The translations under genes and the position numbers were made by a program. 64,000 nt of DNA from Methylosinus sp. Ce-a6 (GTDB lineage Bacteria > Pseudomonadota > Alphaproteobacteria > Rhizobiales > Beijerinckiaceae): assembly GCF_009811655.1 (NCBI RefSeq), contig NZ_BGJX01000001.1, forward strand, positions 62,001 through 126,000, in the 5' to 3' direction. Shown piece by piece: positions 61,439 through 64,000 of this stretch; the stretch's first letter is position 1, and every line of letters begins with the position of its first letter. Below the pieces are notes generated by a model that was not told the DNA's origin, ran no database searches, and saw only the letters and a program-made list of their open reading frames with translations.

Positions 61439-63439
61439 CTAACGGCTCTCCTCGAGCCAACTTTGAAAGATCAGAATGCTCCAGAGCTTCGAAGCCCGAT
61501 CGCGCCGACCGCACAAATGATCTGTCCAAACCCGCCGAATAGGCGCCGGATCGAAGTAGCCCTCCCGCTCGAGCCGAGCCGCGTCGAGGAGACTTTCCGC
61601 CCAATCCCGCAAGGGACCCCTCAGCCAACTGCCCAAAGGAACGCCAAAACCAGACTTCGGCCTCTCGATCAACGTGCGCGGCACATATTTGTCGAGAACG
61701 CGGCGGAGCGCCCATTTGCCTCTTCCGTTCCGGATCTTCATATGCAGCGGGAGCCGCCATGCGAGTTCCGCCACGCGATGATCCAAGAACGGAGCCCGCG
61801 TCTCGAGGCCGATCGACATTGCGGCGCGGTCGACCTTGCATAAAATGTCGTCCGGCAAATAGGTCAGGCAATCACGATACATCATGCGCAATTGCGCCGC
61901 CTCCAATCCCGCGATCGGCCTTTCATGGCAGAGCGGGCCGAGCGCCGTGGAAGAACCTATCGAATCCTTTCGCAACACGTCATGCGGCGCTTGCCATTCG
62001 GAGACGAGATTGCGGTAGAGATCATCGAGGTCACGGGCGCCGTCCAAGCGCGACGCGAGCTTTTGCGCCTTCTCGCCCAAACGGGCGACGCCTCGGCTGC
62101 CAGGCAACAGCGCGTTGATCGGTCCGCCGAGCGCGTCCCACCCCGTCATAGGCGTCGCTGCGATCGCAGCCGCAAGCGCGCTGCGCGCTGAATAGGGAAG
62201 CCATGCGATGGCGCGCCACAGACGCGGCGCCCAAAAATACCGATTATAGCCGCCGAACAACTCGTCGCCGGCGTCGCCCGACAGAGCGACGGTCACCTGC
62301 TCACGCGCGGCGCGACAGACCAGATGAGTGGGAATTTGGGAAGAATCGGCGAACGGCTCGTCATAGATCGTCGGCAGCTCGGGAATGACCGCGCGCGCCT
62401 CGGACGCCGTCACAAACAATTCGCAGTGTTCCGTTTCGAGGTGCCGCGCGACGGCGCGCGCATGCGGGGCCTCGTCGAAGCCGGCGTCTTCGAAGCCCAC
62501 CGTGAAACTTCTGACACGACGCGGCGACTGCCGCTGCATCAGCGCCACGATGGTCGAAGAATCGACGCCGCCTGACAGAAAGGCGCCCACAGGGACATCG
62601 GCGAGCGACTGAAGGCGTATCGACTCTCTCAGAACTTCGTCCAGCGCGCGCACCGCCTCCCTTTCGTCGTCGAACTGGCGCTGCGCGCCCGCTTCAACCG
62701 ATTTTTCCAGCGACCACCAACGCCGCAAGCTGATTCCGCGCTGCGCCGTCGGAACGCTCGGCGGTTCCCCGACTATCGGCTCGGCGGAAGCGTCGATGGT
62801 GAGAATGCAGCCGGGTTCGAGCTTGTAGACGCCGCAAAAGATGCTTCTCGGCGCGGGGACATAAAGGAATTGTAGATAGAGCGCCAACGCCTCTCGACAC
62901 ACGGAATTTGAGAAGCCCGGGAAGGCGCGTAGCGCTTTGAGCTCCGATCCGAACAGGAAATCACGTCCGACCCATCCGTAATAGAGCGGTTTTTCGCCGA
63001 ATCGGTCGCGCGCGAGATGCAGCTTGCGCGCAGCCGTGTCCCATAGCGCGATCGCGAACATGCCCACCGCGCGAACGAGCGTCGCCTCTACGCCCCATCG
63101 CTCGAAGGCCGCGAGCAACGTCTCCGTGTCGGAGCCGCCCCGCCAACAAGGCGCCGCGCCGATATTGCTTAATTCGGTCCTCATCTCCGAATGATTGTAA
63201 ATCTCGCCGTTGAAGGCGATGATGTATCTGCCGCTGCTCGAGCGCATCGGCTGTCGCCCATTGGCGGACACATCGATGATCGATAAGCGACGGTGACCGA
63301 GAAAGACCAGACCGCCCTCGTCGGCCCATACGCCCGCGTCATCGGGCCCGCGTCTCGTCAGCCGATCTCTCATCGCTACGACGACGGCCTCGCCTCGCTG
63401 CGCGGGATCCGAAAAAACACATCCTGCAATGCCACACAT
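61439..63439 (-). CDS. asnB: Asparagine synthase family amidotransferase
   Basis: A 666-residue enzyme. MCGIAGCVF gives the N-terminal nucleophile Cys of a class II glutamine amidotransferase; RRGPDDAG and FNGEIYNH follow. The synthase domain has the PP-loop LSGGVDSSTIVALM and VALSGDAGDELFGGY. In polysaccharide loci such proteins often amidate sugar carboxylates rather than make asparagine, an inference from context. It lies 57 bases after the partial gene at the right edge and one base before the EpsG gene. Confidence 0.92.
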   Translation of the reverse strand: MCGIAGCVFSDPAQRGEAVVVAMRDRLTRRGPDDAGVWADEGGLVFLGHRRLSIIDVSANGRQPMRSSSGRYIIAFNGEIYNHSEMRTELSNIGAAPCWRGGSDTETLLAAFERWGVEATLVRAVGMFAIALWDTAARKLHLARDRFGEKPLYYGWVGRDFLFGSELKALRAFPGFSNSVCREALALYLQFLYVPAPRSIFCGVYKLEPGCILTIDASAEPIVGEPPSVPTAQRGISLRRWWSLEKSVEAGAQRQFDDEREAVRALDEVLRESIRLQSLADVPVGAFLSGGVDSSTIVALMQRQSPRRVRSFTVGFEDAGFDEAPHARAVARHLETEHCELFVTASEARAVIPELPTIYDEPFADSSQIPTHLVCRAAREQVTVALSGDAGDELFGGYNRYFWAPRLWRAIAWLPYSARSALAAAIAATPMTGWDALGGPINALLPGSRGVARLGEKAQKLASRLDGARDLDDLYRNLVSEWQAPHDVLRKDSIGSSTALGPLCHERPIAGLEAAQLRMMYRDCLTYLPDDILCKVDRAAMSIGLETRAPFLDHRVAELAWRLPLHMKIRNGRGKWALRRVLDKYVPRTLIERPKSGFGVPLGSWLRGPLRDWAESLLDAARLEREGYFDPAPIRRVWTDHLCGRRDRASKLWSILIFQSWLEESR

Positions 63440-63496
63440 GAATTCGCCGCTCTCTCGCGCTCGCCTGAAACACGACCGATGAAGCCAACCGCCGCG

Positions 63497-64000
63497 TCAG
63501 ATCATCAGATCCTTGGCTATGCTCTTCCAGCCATAGAAATATTTATATTTGCCGCGCAACGCCATGTCGGCGATCGCCGCGAGCCTCCCCGTATATGACA
63601 TTTCACGGAGCGCCGCCCTATTTTCGAGCGCCTCGATATTTCTCGACAGCTCGAAGTCGACGTCATCGAAACCGACAGAGACATTCAAGCGGCCAAATTC
63701 AATGCGTCTGACTCGAAGATGCGCGCGCATCTTTCGAAATTGCGCCGCCTTGTTCAAATAGTCCGTCCGCGGATCGACCCCTTTGAATTTGGCGCGCCAC
63801 GTCGCCAAGGACATCGGCTCGGGATTCGCCATCTTCGTCTCCACTGAGCTATTGCCCTCATGAATCCGCCATACCTGAAGAATCTCGTTGCACGTATGCC
63901 TGCACCGCAGCGCCTTGCCCCAACGGTGTAGATAGACGTCATGATATTTTGGCATGTCGACAAAATTTTCCGGACGTATGAAGTCGGCAAATTCCCTGGT
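63497..64000 (-). CDS. Unrecognised protein, C-terminal part (start beyond window)
   Basis: At least 167 residues, open to the right edge; the ATG at 63955 is internal, since the frame continues upstream as EFADFIRPENFVD. Visible parts include MPKYHDVYLHRWGKALRCRH, TCNEILQVWRIHE, and a basic C-terminal stretch with TWRAKFKGVDPRTDYLNKAAQFRKM. HTCNE and the many His/Arg residues suggest an enzyme or nucleotide-sugar binding, but no family was recognised. It lies upstream of asnB in the polysaccharide locus. Confidence 0.6.
   Translation of the reverse strand, partial: TREFADFIRPENFVDMPKYHDVYLHRWGKALRCRHTCNEILQVWRIHEGNSSVETKMANPEPMSLATWRAKFKGVDPRTDYLNKAAQFRKMRAHLRVRRIEFGRLNVSVGFDDVDFELSRNIEALENRAALREMSYTGRLAAIADMALRGKYKYFYGWKSIAKDLMI

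Overview
The window reads as a GC-rich alphaproteobacterial chromosome of the Hyphomicrobiales (Rhizobiales) type. The evidence is the rhizobial flagellar gene order with FtcR, FlbT, FlaF and MotE, a rhizobial che operon with CheS-like and CheT-like genes, CtrA-type TTAA-N7-TTAA boxes, and small Rhizobiales-type proteins such as a DUF1150 member. A type II methanotroph or close relative (Methylocystaceae/Beijerinckiaceae) is plausible, but no diagnostic gene is present. No rRNA, tRNA, CRISPR array, insertion sequence or integrase-bearing element was seen.

1-13556, flagellum. On the minus strand lie motE-flgH-fliL (fliL cut by the left edge). The plus-strand regulator gene ftcR diverges from motE. 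Next comes a long minus-strand operon: flgE-flgK-flgL-flaF-flbT-flgD-fliQ-flhA-fliR, then a coiled-coil FliJ-like protein, a rod-binding FlgJ/CheL-like protein, a FlgN-like protein and a FliL-like membrane protein. A PilZ (cyclic-di-GMP) protein diverges from flgE.

13924-24563, chemotaxis. A plus-strand operon encodes a receptor without a periplasmic domain, then cheW, a STAS protein in the cheS position, cheY1, cheA, cheR, cheB, cheY2, cheD and a CheT-like gene carrying a CheZ-style DxxxQ motif. A convergent minus-strand unit carries a second minimal receptor, a small lipoprotein and an unknown 125-residue protein. Both receptors end in an xWxxF pentapeptide of the kind that tethers CheR/CheB.

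24754-36652, envelope and housekeeping genes: ccmCDG (cytochrome c maturation), an EnvC-like peptidoglycan hydrolase activator with a CtpA protease, an OmpA-like membrane protein, a divergent lysR/glutathione-transferase pair, dnaN, a class A penicillin-binding protein, and an orphan protein resembling a phage structural family. A perfect CtrA-type box lies between dnaN and the penicillin-binding protein gene.

37169-48140, central metabolism and small genes. sucD-sucA-sucB (no sucC or lpd beside them) are followed by DUF1150 and Rieske genes. Then come an alpha/beta hydrolase, xerD, a 47-residue membrane protein, an L,D-transpeptidase apparently frameshifted from its signal peptide, and a DNase I-fold nuclease/phosphatase.

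48385-64000, an all-minus-strand polysaccharide (EPS/O-antigen type) locus. It has an O-antigen-ligase-family protein, an EpsG-type polymerase, four glycosyltransferases, an AsnB amidotransferase, a FecR-like secreted protein, a secreted DUF4838 glycoside-hydrolase-like protein, a methyltransferase remnant, and several unknown membrane or secreted proteins. At least four copies of a short hairpin-forming repeat lie just after stop codons across the window, together with a palindromic repeat pair and a heptamer tandem/inverted repeat.
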